64,000 nt of DNA from assembly GCA_026545765.1 (NCBI GenBank), contig JAIFAC010000108.1:62001-126000 (forward strand). Reading direction: 5' to 3'. Numbering within the stretch: the first letter of the stretch is position 1; each line of letters opens with the position of its first letter. Below the pieces are notes generated by a model. That model ran no database searches, was not told where the DNA came from, and saw only the letters and a list, made by a program, of their open reading frames with translations. This DNA is from Plantago major. Its lineage: Eukaryota; Streptophyta; Magnoliopsida; Lamiales; Plantaginaceae. Shown in pieces: positions 11,365 through 21,780 of the stretch. Position numbers and translations under genes: made by a program.

Positions 11365-11694
11365 TTAAGCAAGTAGAAAGGCACTCGATAGGCGGCTGAC
11401 CCGCCTCTCCCTCCATTGGAGGTATGCCATGGGCGGTGCTACCTCACCGTGATGAATCCATACATGATACTCGGGCATGAATCGTAGCGTCATGAAGTGC
11501 TCGAATACTCTTGTAGGCGTCATAAATTGCTTGTTTACGCGGGTTTTCAATGTGCGAGACACTTTATCAACCCCAGTTGCACAAACGGACGTCCATGGCA
11601 AGCGAGATGAAACCTTTAACCCTTCTACAAAACTCCTAGAAACTACATCATTTAACGCAAATGCGATCGTACATTCATGAGCAATTGAATTCAT
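11365..11694 (-). pseudogene. TNP2-associated N-terminal domain remnant (Transpos_assoc-like)
   Basis: The 109-codon frame contains LRFMPEYHVWIHHGE, which fits the W..HGE signature at the end of the transposase-associated domain found at the N terminus of plant TNP2/TNPD proteins. The cysteine-rich upstream part and the Transposase_21 catalytic region are not visible. It is read on the same strand as the Transposase_24-like remnant and lies upstream of it, the order expected for En/Spm elements. Confidence 0.5.
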
Positions 11695-12340
11695 GTATAC
11701 TTTATTTTTAACTTTGACACGTTCGATTGATTAGATCGTATTTAATTTATTAGATCGATTCCAATTCGGATAAGAAGATTGTGGAGGTTAATTGTTAATT
11801 ATTATATGTTCCTTATAAATTAATTATTAATTAAGTGTTCGATATGTTACAAAATTGGGCATATATTTTAACCATTTCAACCTCTTAGTACATATATTAT
11901 ATACTTAACATACATATCAAATTAACTAATTACTCTATACATATCGAATTACTACATATATTCATATCAAATTACATACTTAACATACAAATTTATCAAA
12001 TCAAAACTACATACTTCTATACTTAACAAACATATCAAATTAACTAAACTAACTATATATATTTAACACACAAATCAAACTAACTACATACATTCATACA
12101 TACCAAACTTAACATACTACATACATTCATATCATACCTAACATACATACATATCATTAACTAAACTAACTATCAAATTACACACACACATATATGTATA
12201 TATCAAATCGAACAAATTACATATAATTGATCAAATTAACTAAACGAACTACTACATACTTATCATATATACATATAATTGCTCAAATTAATCAAAATAA
12301 ACAAAATTTCCAAATTTTTAAAAACTAGTGTTTTAGCCAA
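11695..12340. other. AT-rich CATATC/AACTAA low-complexity stretch in CACTA
   Basis: Repeated ACATAC, TATCAAATTAACTAA and TACATAC words form irregular low-complexity sequence. No coding potential was seen. Confidence 0.6.
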
Positions 12341-12534
12341 AATACCTTGATTAATCGGTAGAAATATGAAATTGATCGAAGAATCAAACTCCTAGTCACA
12401 CGAGCTTCGATTATAGGCACCAAGATTGGCCGGAATAACGGATGATTCACCGGAAATCGAATTGAGGAGAAGAAGAAATTGAGGATGAAGAATGAAGAAG
12501 ATGAAGAAAATGAGGAGCATTCTGCCCTCTGTCC

Positions 12535-12905
12535 GGATAAATCAACTCTGGGCCGACGGACACGTATCCGTCGGCCCAGTTGGCCGATCCGTCGCTAGTG
12601 TGGGTGACGGATAGGTATCCGTCGCCCCATAGCGACGGATAATCTATCCGTCGCCCCATTTGTTTTTTTTTAAAATTCAAAATATTAACGACGGATAAAA
12701 TTATCCGTCGTTAATAATTTCCTTTTTTTTTTAAAGTCAAACTTGGGCGACGGATAATTATTATCCGTTGCCCAATTTAGCGACGGATAAGTTATCCGTC
12801 GCTGAACGGGGCGACAGATAGAATCCGTCGCCCCAATTAGCGATCCGTCGTTATGGGGCGACGGATAAAATCCGTCGCCCCATAACGTCGTTTTTTGCCG
12901 ATTTT
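12535..12905. repeat. Right subterminal CACTA repeats with hairpin potential
   Basis: At least eight GCGACGGAT or ATCCGTCGC motifs occur in inverted pairs such as GCGACGGATAATCTATCCGTCGC-type arrangements. The end-proximal GGGGCGACGGAT...ATCCGTCGCCCC arrangement is shared with the right end of the second CACTA at 28420-28450. Confidence 0.85.
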
Positions 12906-12917
12906 CTTGTAGTGTGT

Positions 12918-13605
12918 TGTTCCAAAAGATAATAGACGGACATATAAATGCAAAGTTCAATCTGCTTGTATTTTGTAACTCTAATTAGTATGCTAGTACG
13001 TATGACTTATAAGCTAGGTTGGACAACAAAGTCTATTAGTTTCAGGATATAGTCTGTTAGTTTTATGAGCAAGTCTCTTAGTTTCAGGAGCAAGTCTCTT
13101 AGTTTTAGATATTATATAGTTAGTTTCACAACGCATGAGTTAATTTCATAACACAAAAAAGTTAGTTTCAGGACACAAAAAGTTAGTTTCACAACGCATG
13201 AGTTAGTTTCATAGCATAAAAATGTTAGTTTTAGGACACAAAAAGTTAGTTACAGGACACATAAGTTAGTTTCATAACACAAAAAGTTTGTTTCAGAAAC
13301 TCACCGTAAATTGTAAAACCCTAAGGGGAATGGCGAAATCTTAAATCAACTGAATTTGAAAACACCCTCCGGAAGCTACGGTCTTAATTAGGGTTTAGGG
13401 TTTAGGATGGGTCCAGGGACCGTCCAAAACCCTAAAACCTAATTAAGCGGTTGTCGGGGGCAATGAAGCACTAAATTAAGATCGTGAATTCTAAAACCCT
13501 AAGAGGAATGGTGAACCCCTTAATCAACTGAATTTGTAAACAATGGTATGCCATACATAAGTATTAGTTTCAGCATCATTAGTATTAGTTTCAGATCACC
13601 ACAAA
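12918..13605 (+). repeat. TTAGTTTCAG array, right part after the CACTA insertion
   Basis: It continues the duplicated block (GTTCCAAAAGATAATAGACG onward), then TTAGTTTCA units to about 13290, a diverged telobox hairpin at about 13382-13446, and two last TTAGTTTCAG units at 13563-13597. These abut the MULE-like coding remnant. Confidence 0.85.
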
Positions 13606-13866
13606 GTTAGCAAATCTAACAATGATGTCAATATCAACATACTTAAAACCATGTGCAGAGCATAAGCTGATCATGGCAGTAATGTCATCGTCAGTGAAAA
13701 CCATGAAGGTTTTCTTCTCAATAACATAAACAAAACGAGTAGAATCCAAATCCTTGAGATGAAATTTCGAAGTTGCAATATCGAGAAGATCAGAAAAGCT
13801 AAACCCAAGTTTTATGCCAAAAGCATGGCTAAAACCATTGAACGTGAGAGAGACAATGAAATCCAT
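13591..13866 (-). pseudogene. MULE-like transposase N-terminal (PB1-like) domain, truncated
   Basis: The ATG at 13866 opens 91 codons starting MDFIVSLTFNGFSHAFG. The pattern of two beta-rich stretches, a FSDLLDIATSKF helix and FTDDDITAMISLC fits the PB1-like domain at the N terminus of many plant MuDR/MULE proteins. The frame stops where the TTAGTTTCAG array begins, so the zinc finger and catalytic domains are absent. The family call is tentative because PB1-like domains are divergent. The purine-rich sequence upstream would be its leader. Confidence 0.4.
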
Positions 13867-14011
13867 GGTCGAAATTGCGAGAAAACACGGTGAAAAGCAG
13901 GAAAAGCAGTGAAAGAATCGGATCGAGAGAGAAAAATGCGAGAGGAGAAGAGAAATCTGGAAACTCTGAAGAACAAATGAATTCCGTACACTACATGATG
14001 CAGTAGACTTG

Positions 14012-14229
14012 GAGAAAGAAAGGAGGGCATTAATGGAAAGTCATGTTGTAGTTGGGAGAAATTAGAACGAAAAATAGAATGGACTTTTTGCAAGACTTTT
14101 TTGTGTGGTTCTTTTTGCGAGAGAAAGAAAGGAGGGCATTAATGAAAAGTCATGTTGTAGTTGGGAGAAATTAGAACGAAAAAATAGAATGGACTTTTTG
14201 CAATCTTTTTTTGAGTGGTCGCTTTTCTG
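14012..14229. repeat. 109-bp tandem duplication
   Basis: GAGAAAGAAAGGAGGGCATT starts at 14012 and again at 14121. The two 109-bp units share GTCATGTTGTAGTTGGGAG and ATGGACTTTTTGCAA, differing by a few substitutions and one A in a homopolymer. Confidence 0.85.
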
Positions 14230-15306
14230 GCCGCATGAAAGTGATCCTTATATGCAATTTCTGTTAAGAAAATCTGAGAGATTAAAAATGCCTATGTACA
14301 GTTAGGCGAACAAAGTGATCTGCGAACAAAGTTTTCGGCGTCTTCCTCCTTGCTCTATTTCGATCCAAGTAGTTATAACACACGAATTCATCCCTGGCAA
14401 GCTTGGTTTCAGATTGAATATCTGTCACGTAAAGTGAAAGTTCTCAGTTCCTCCTTGCTCTACTCTTACCAAACCTCAAACCAATCAAACAAAACAACTT
14501 TAAAACCATTCAAATTACCTCAAAATTATCAAACACACCATTTTTTCTTCTTACACTCTTTATAAAACAACCTTATAAAATTGTAAGTCTATTTTAAACA
14601 CCATTTTGTATAACTCACCCTGATTCAATTTCTATTCATCAAAGTAATCTCTAATATTTATTTATTTTGAGAATAAATAATCTCTAATATTTGAACACTC
14701 TCTTAATTTTCTTTCGTGTAAAAATATCTTTTGCTAGAGTTAAATGCAGTACGATATTTTGGTAATAGTAACACATCACATTTCGGTGGTGTTGTTAAGA
14801 AATGAAGTACTCGCGTAAAGCATCTCTCTGTTCAAGTGTTTTTAGTTTTTACCTTACAGCCAGTGATTGTTTACATCCCTTTGTTCTGACTAAATCAACT
14901 TTACCTAGAAAAGCGAATTAATGATCATTACCAGAAGCTCCAAACACCAGTATTTCTGAGGCAATATTAGATTCCATGATCAATGATTTAGCACTGCTGA
15001 CAAACATGGTTAGTCAGAATACAGCTAATATATGGTGCAGTGCAATGCAATAAAGTATATGAACGTGGTGGTCATTGAAAATTATCAAGCAAATGTCCCA
15101 TTAAAACGCGCGTTCACAGAGCATAAAATTAGGAACAAAACTTGGACAACTCCAGTAAATAGAATTTCACCCTAATTACTGGCTCTCACATCTTATCAGT
15201 GCTCGTCCGGGGTTACTCCTCCGGTGCACTTGTCCAATAGCTTCATTTTCTAAAATTACTCTCTTTCTGGAGAGAACAGCAGGACAGGAAAGTGTGCATG
15301 TGCAGG
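14230..15306. other. Intergenic / 3' flank of the LEA_2 gene
   Basis: This stretch has no recognised gene. It includes the likely 3' untranslated region of the minus-strand LEA_2 gene. A TATTTATTTATTTTG stretch near 14660 gives AATAAA on the minus strand and could serve for polyadenylation, but the distance (about 650 bp past the stop) makes this uncertain. Confidence 0.4.
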
Positions 15307-17640
15307 TCATACACTAAGGCCATCGAATCCACATTGTTTGTTCGTTACTGCTTGTCTTCTTGGACTGATTGCTATTGCACACACAACCGATACCTGACCA
15401 AATTTCAAAGAAATATCAAACATCAGAGCACAGCGGGTTGTATTTTTATGGTTCAGGAGTAAGTTCTGATGGGATTTATAAATTACATCAATGTAATTTG
15501 CATCTCTTCATCTTTGCACGTTACAAAGAATATATGCAAGTGGCACATTTAAATGCGGTTCTCGCCGAATTATAAGTCAATGTAGGTGGTTTAAGCGACA
15601 TAATCCATGGTTTTGTTGAATTCTTGATCAATATTTAAATGGACAGATGTTATTATCTTGAAAAGGCTGTTTAGAGGATTAAGACCTTCCACTTTATAAC
15701 TGGAAACTCATCAGAACCCTTTCACTGAAAATGAAGCAAGTTAAAGAGACAACTAAGGAGAAATTTAATTTAAAAAAAAAAAAAAAACTAAGGAGAAATT
15801 CTAAGCCAAACAAAATGTATGTCTTCTCAATTTACGCCATAAACATTCAAATTTAACCATGTCGAAATAAATCAAGGTCAAGGGAGATTCAAGGTTCAAC
15901 AAAAGGAATCGACTAGGTCAAGCACTAAACCATGAATGAAGGCATCTCATTACCAGTTTCTTAAATAAGCATCCATGGAGGATTTTTTGTCAGCAAAGCC
16001 ACTACACTGTTTGAGGAAATGTCTGACTTGGGTATGAGAAACACACAGATGCTGAAACTATTTGCTAAATTCTAGCAATAGCGCTGAGGCATATAGTGAG
16101 ATGAATGTTTTTTGAGCATTTACCAAGGAGTAAGGAGGACGTATTGGTGGCAAATAATGATACTGCTTATTCCAGATTCCTCATACACCCAGTTGATCTC
16201 CAAAACGTTGATCAAGGCATATTATGCAGATGAAGTACTTGATCACTATCAGGTAGAAAAGATGACTTAATGATGAAGAGGGCGAGAGATATAAGATCAT
16301 AGTAGTTGGTTTAACCAGTTATTTGAACTTGATAGGTCGAAGGAGGATAAGGAAACACTTGACTAGCTTTTGAAATTCTCCATGGACCAGATCCCCAACA
16401 CATGAGAAACATTTTTTCAGCTACAGTGCTAACCCAAGATCAAGTGATTAAAGTATTAAACGCGCCCTTCAACTTTGAGAGAGAAAGGCAGACTCAGCCA
16501 GTGATAAGCTAGGTGACTTAAAACAATTATTTTAAATTCACTTGAACTCATTTATCTAGAGAGTAGTGATGTGGGTCAATGTGATCTACAAGGTACACAA
16601 TTTACTCATACACCTGAGTCTATGGAATAATCTCCCGATTGGGTCGTATTCAACTTCAGCTGCATAATCTACATTGTAAGAACGGTAATGTGTGGCTATT
16701 CGATTGCAATGTGTAAATTTGCCAATAGGTGCCAAAAACTCCTACTCACTAAGTCACTAGCATTAACAAGAGAAAACCTCTTGTTTGTAACAGCAAACAC
16801 TAAAACCAAACCGTACTCCTACTCCATTCATTCTAGCACCTCAAAAGCAGAAGCAACAAAACACCATACCTAACCTAACCATCTGGACCACCCACCCACA
16901 TTCAATTCAAAGAAAATCCATAATTGAATTCACTTTCAAAAAACACCAATACTTGCCGCATATTCCAACATTATCTAATTGCAGTATAATAAGCACTTTT
17001 TATGTAAATTAAAAAGAAAAAGCAAAAGAATTCAAACCAGAATGCATAAAGCTATGAATTACTAATGATTATTAGTTACCTCTACACCAGGCGAAGTGAT
17101 ACCTAAGATCCGGATCCTAGCCCCAACATCACCGACGACCCGCAAATCGACCCGATCATTCAACGAAGCATCCCTCACCAAATTAGCGGCATCAGCCTGA
17201 ATCAAACTAACCCTATCGACCGCAATGGTAATCTCGACCCGCCTAAGACTATGAGCAGGCTGCTCAAACCCGGGCAGAAACCCTCGGCCCAACGGAATGC
17301 CCCGGTACATAATCGTAAAGCTGGAATCAGTGTACTTGATGGTGACCTTGTTGTCGTTAACGGCAGAGAAGACGAGGTGGATGTTGAGAGAGACGGTGGC
17401 GGAGGAAGGAGTGGTGGGGGAGAGGTTGAGGTACTGGATTCCGACTTGCTGGAGGTCGAATTCGGGCTTTTTGGGCTTGACGGCGAGGAGGATGATTAGG
17501 ATTACGGCGAGGATGAGGAGTGCGAGGAAGGAGAAGAGGAGGAAAAGGCAGCAGCAGCAGCCGCGGAATGAGGCGGAGGAGGAGGAGGAGGTGGAGGTGG
17601 GTGGGTAGTAGTGGTGGCCGTTGGGTTCTCTGGAGGTCAT
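15307..17640 (-). CDS. LEA_2 / NDR1-HIN1-like membrane protein, two exons
   Basis: Exon 1 is 17640-17080 and exon 2 is 15393-15307, with a phase-0 intron of 1686 bp (donor GAG|GTAACT, acceptor GGTCAG|GTATCG). The joined product has 215 residues. The start at 17640 (MTSREPNGHHYY) was chosen because the upstream in-frame extension is low-complexity and basic and lies in a CT-rich leader. Residues 1-25 are Ser-rich and cytosolic, CCCC at 28-31 is a possible acylation site, one membrane segment spans about 32-54, and the LEA_2 domain follows at about 80-185. Exon 2 encodes ISPRRQAVTNKQCGFDGLSV, the conserved C-terminal end of this subfamily, which confirms the intron. Stopping in the intron at 17062 would lose it. 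Members are plasma-membrane proteins linked to stress and defence, but the exact role is unknown. It is the only intact-looking host gene in the window. Confidence 0.9.
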
Positions 17641-17990
17641 TTTTGGAGGAGGAGAAAAGGGCGTAATGGTAATGGATAGCCCTACCCCCGTACACGGCGG
17701 TAGGGACTTTTTGGACCGCTTTGCTTTTTCCACACTCTTTCTTTCTTTCTTTCTTCTTCGTCTACTTGTTTGTTTCTTTCTTTCTTTCTGCAATTATTCT
17801 CTCTGTATCAGAGTACAAGTCACTGTTGCTAATTTGACATTTTGAGAGATAGAAAGAAAGGAGGAGAGAGACAGAGAGAGAGGTTTTTGGGAAGGGGAAA
17901 AGCAGAGCATGTGACAGTTGAGTGTTAGTGAATGTGTGTGGAGTGAATGAATATTTTGGAAGGGAATGGTGCTAGCTAAGCCTAGTAGTA
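17641..17990 (-). promoter_or_regulatory. CT/GA-rich 5' leader of the LEA_2 gene
   Basis: On the gene's strand this is pyrimidine-rich, with runs of TTTCTTTC complement at 17735-17790 and CTCTCTCTGTCTCTCT at about 17860-17880. Such CT-rich leaders are common in plant 5' UTRs. The actual transcription start is not known. Confidence 0.5.
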
Positions 17991-17992
17991 CA

Positions 17993-18000
17993 TTTTTATA
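17993..18000 (-). promoter_or_regulatory. Candidate TATA box (TATAAAAA) for LEA_2
   Basis: The minus strand reads TAAATATAAAAATG here, about 355 bp upstream of the ATG. With the usual 30-bp spacing, transcription would begin near 17965 and give a leader of roughly 325 nt, consistent with the CT-rich tract between. Confidence 0.4.
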
Positions 18001-19173
18001 TTTAGTGCTATTTTCTCTAGATCCCCTAATAAATTCGCTAATAATACTTTGGTCATACGATTACAACATAACATGTAAGACAAATTTAACAAATTAAATA
18101 CATAACAAGCCAAAAGTCAAGTTGCTGACAAACACATCCTTAATTTAAACTTCTAAACAATTTACATTTTTATCATATATTTTTAGTTTATTATAAAATT
18201 GATCCAAACAATTTGTATTTACTCGCTATAACTATTTTTCTATTTTCAAACTTACCAACAAAAATTGCAAATAACACTCTTAAAAAATTTAATAAATATT
18301 TTAAATATAAAAGTTCATTATGAAACAACAAAAAATTACAAAACAATATGAAAAAGATAGAAACAAATCCATATTTTCATGCTCCATGAAAATAGCTTAT
18401 ATGGATACTGATTTGGAGCTTTCTCATGTGGAATAAATATAAAAGAAAAGGAAAATATAAAGAAAATTGTAATATAAAAATTTATTTGTTAATAATTTTG
18501 AGATTTTTTTAAAGTTTTTGTTATTTCTTACTTCCTTCCCCACGGGACAAGGTTACCACTTATTTTTAGATCGATATAATAATCACCAATTACTTTTTTA
18601 ATAAAATAATGTAGTGGTTAATTTGTACTATATTGAAAATTATTGCAAAAAGTATTACTATTTTATTCCATTAGGTTAGTATTGATTAGACAAAAGTTTG
18701 AATGATCAGATTAGACAAGTGATGCTTGTTGTGATTTTGTCTAGATAACTTAGAGTGATATTTGTATTTGTATAGTCTGGATCGGCTCTGCTTTGACATT
18801 GTTTGAAAATGAGAAAGGTATACTCTTTCTTCCAAAAAAAAGTATTTTTTTAAAGTTATGAATATTTTATATAACATGGTGGAAGAAAGATTTGTAAAAT
18901 GGAAGCGGGAACCTTTTCTTAAGAGATCAAAAAGGGCTAAACGACAATCATGTTTCAGGACTGAGTAAGTATCTTTTAATATTTTTGTTATTTTTTGGAA
19001 GATTATATTTGAAATATCATTTTATTTCATTTTTGTAAATAATTTTATATTTTTAGAACTAGTTTAAAATTTAGATTTTTTATTTAATTTATTTTAGTTT
19101 TAACGATTAATAATTTGAAAATGTGAATGTGAAAGGGAAGAGAAGGAAACTAGAAAATGTGATGGTTAAAAAA
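18001..19173. other. AT-rich intergenic sequence
   Basis: Strongly AT-rich with no recognised gene or element. It may contain distal promoter sequence for the LEA_2 gene. Confidence 0.5.
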
Positions 19174-19538
19174 ATAAGGCCATGTTTGGAAAGTAAGTTT
19201 TGAAAATAGAACATGGATCAATATGTTATTGTTGAAATCACGGGGACGAAAGTGTTATTAGGTGGTTTATTGGGGGGATCTGGAGCAATTTTCCCTTATA
19301 TTTATACACAAAACAAATTCATTTTAAATATTATTGTCGCTTTTCTACTATTATCAATCCGTCCTGTTTTTATATCACACCGTGTTTTTCTAAAGGGATT
19401 ATTACATTAGTGCCCTCATTTAGAATGGCGTTTCTCACATTACTTAGTGGAACAATTACAGTTTAGTCCAAAAACTCATAATTTCGTTGACCAGCTTAAT
19501 TAAGTTGTTTCAAATGAAACAACCAAACATGGCCTTAT
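19174..19538. mobile_element. MITE-like element with 16-bp perfect terminal inverted repeats
   Basis: ATAAGGCCATGTTTGG at 19174-19189 is the exact reverse complement of 19523-19538. The 365-bp interior is AT-rich with no meaningful frame. GGCC...TGTTTGG termini are typical of PIF/Harbinger- or hAT-derived MITEs. A clean target duplication was not found, so superfamily assignment is left open. Confidence 0.7.
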
Positions 19539-19559
19539 GGAATTTTAAATAAAGAAAAT

Positions 19560-19720
19560 AAAATTAAAAAAAAAAGCCGTCTTCTTCTTCCTCCATCTTC
19601 TCCAACATAACTTCTTCTTCCTCCATCTTCTCAACTTCTTTCTCTTCTTATTATCTTCTTCTTCTTCGGTGAATTTCTTCCTCTTTCTTGTTCCTTCTCT
19701 TTCTTCTTCTCATAAAGCCC
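19560..19720. repeat. CTT-rich imperfect microsatellite
   Basis: TTCTTCTTCCTCCATCTTC and CTTCTTCTT words repeat across about 150 bp just left of the endogenous caulimovirus. No frame of interest. Confidence 0.75.
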
Positions 19721-19882
19721 CAGAATCGGAGCTGGATAGCAGCTCCAAATTGGAAGCTACTGATTTCGATTTTCGATTTTTTGGGCTATGGCACTCCGAT
19801 TTCAAACTAGTTGAGCTATCGGCTCGATAGAAAGCTACTACAACTCGATTAAGAACATTATAACTCGAATCGGAGTTGTTAT

Positions 19883-19930
19883 AGGTACATACATAATGAA
19901 GAAGACTTGGTAAGATTATAACATACATTT
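19883..19930. repeat. 48-bp direct repeat bracketing the caulimovirus insertion, left copy
   Basis: The 48 bp beginning AGGTACATACATAATGAAG and ending TATAACATACATTT are identical to 31768-31815. The sequences outside differ, although both outer flanks contain related AATCGGAGTTG motifs. Confidence 0.9.
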
Positions 19931-20396
19931 GAACTTACTGTAGCAATGAAGAAAATAACCAGAATTATACCTGAGATAACTCTGAAATTTAACTTTGACT
20001 TGAAATTTATCTCTGAAGTTTGATCGGATTACAGGAATCTGAATATTGCTAAGCTAATATTTTTGGGTGAAATTTTTAATAAACATAAAAGAATCTGGAA
20101 AAGTACGAAACAAAGAAAAAACTCTTTGAATACATTTTCTTTTCCTCTCTGGTTTTTTCGTTCTGCCTTCTTTGTTGCTGATTGTTGTCATAATATAGAG
20201 AGAGTCCCCTCCTACTGTGCGGATTTGAAATTGTTGAATTCACATCCAGATGACTCTTTGGAAAAAGTTGATTGCAGTTTGTCGGGAATTGATTGAGCAA
20301 TTTTGTCCTTCTTCTTTTTTCTCCGTTGATTGAGCAATTTGTCCAGTTGATTTTTCTCTTTTGTCTTCTTTCCGTTGATTGTACAGTTTGTCGGGC

Positions 20397-21735
20397 CTAG
20401 TCATTTTCTTTTATTTTTTCCCTCTGTATGGAAGAAAAAATCCCATAACAATCATCCTCATTATCTTGTTCGAAATTGACTGAGGAACTTGATTCTTCAT
20501 CTTCACTTGCAGTTTGTAAAATTGCTTTCATTTCATCCAATGAGCTTGCTTGTGCTAACCTTGTCTGGATGGTATTCTTCATCATTAGGAATTCTTCAGT
20601 TTGTTGAACCTTTTGTGGGGAGACAGTTTGTTTGCTAAACTTTGGATAAAGTTTGAACCATTCTGATATGCTTTCTATCTCCAGTGGACTGGTGTCCATT
20701 TTGTTCCATCATTTGACTTCGGCTTCTTTTGTTAACCAATATAAATTGGTATCTTTATCAAACCAAACATTTTGTAGTATCCTCAGAATCCAGGTTAAAT
20801 TGAATTCTTTGTGAAATTTGATTATTAGGGGGTATTTGTGAGAACTATTTTGTCTTTTGTACCTATCTGAAAAGTACTCAAATGATTTTTGAACTTTGTG
20901 TGGGAACATTTCTGGTAATGGTCCAAAATCATGCCACCATGCAAGCAACCAGTTAGGAAGTTCTTCTGGTGGTGGTAGAGTTTTTCCCATTAAGAAGAAA
21001 TATGACATGGAGTTGATTGCATTTTGTTTGTAGAGGAATTTTGTCCAAGCTTGTATGTAATCAAAATAATTACAGATGAGATGGGGTTTTATCTCTTTTA
21101 GAGTATAAGGGTTTCCCCAATCAGCTAGACTAATAACTTTGTTGATGAAAATTTTTCGATAACCAATGGCTGATGAGGTGTTTGGAAGGTTTTTTGGAAC
21201 TTTGTTTTGAATATGGAGAGAGTTTGTTTGGACCAAGATGTCCTCATAATATTGTTGTGGTTTTTGATAATTTTCATAAATTCTGCAAAATTTGTCGTCT
21301 AAGATGAACTGTGAAATGATAGCACCTTGTTATGCAAATTGTGAGGCATTATCATTGTCTAGTTTTTTTTGGAAAATTTTCTGGAATCCAGTCATCTTCA
21401 ATGACACATTCTTTGTGAAAGTGTCCCGTGCTTAAGTAGGGACAATCTGGCTGGTCATCTCTATTTGAAATTTGAGACTTGGTTTTTGTCAAAGTTTGTT
21501 GGGATTTAGTTTGTGTCAAAGTTTGTTTGTAGGTAGGTAATGTGGCTAATTTTGAGTGCAGAGGTGGAAATTGTTCAGGCTTGGGATATGGTGTTAATGC
21601 TACTTTGCTAAGTGGTTGAAATTTGTTTGCAATCTGCAGAGATGTTTGTTGTCTTTTTGGTGAGATAGTTTGTAATGGTCCCGGTGACAAAGATTTTTCA
21701 GGCTTATTTTGTGCATATTGTGCCAAATTTACCAT
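20397..21735 (-). pseudogene. Caulimovirus downstream ORF (ORF2-like), unknown function, broken
   Basis: An ATG at 21735 (MVNLAQYAQNK) opens a frame that continues to 21352. The similarity of composition then goes on through 21236-20709 and 20699-20397 after a frameshift near 21355 and in-frame stops. The N-terminal third is rich in Lys, Gln, Thr and Pro with repeated TLTKTKSQ-type words. The middle holds aromatic motifs such as LPNWLLAWWHDFGPLP and the C terminus is acidic. It begins about 45 bp after the stop of the polymerase frame. No enzymatic motif is seen and no function is claimed. Confidence 0.6.
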
Positions 21736-21780
21736 GGGTCTTTTTCCCAAAACTTGTGCTTGCTACTGCTGCCAGTGGTA

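Larger units (their letters stand above)
9261..12914 (-). mobile_element. CACTA (En/Spm) transposon, 3654 bp, degenerate
   Basis: It starts CACTACAAAAAAAC at 9261 and ends TTCTTGTAGTG at 12914, so both CACTA termini are present. The 3-bp duplication TGT flanks it at 9258-9260 and 12915-12917, and the empty site (GGGTGTTGTTCC) survives in the duplicated block near 7616, which fixes both ends exactly. Subterminal regions carry many GCGACGGAT/ATCCGTCGC motifs in both orientations. Internal coding remnants on the minus strand match a TNP2-associated N-terminal domain and a Transposase_24-type protein. No continuous transposase catalytic region is visible, so the element is probably non-autonomous. 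It belongs to the same family as the element at 27304-28481. Confidence 0.95.

Noticed and set aside
15956..16062. Exon-like block on the minus strand within the LEA_2 intron (AG acceptor, GT donor, open frame)
   Set aside because: Its sequence matches nothing expected, and the exon 1 to exon 2 join already gives the complete conserved LEA_2 end without it.
17251..17845. Plus-strand and alternative-frame ORFs overlapping the LEA_2 gene
   Set aside because: They are opposite-strand or shifted-frame shadows of LEA_2 exon 1 and its CT-rich leader. None has recognisable domains.
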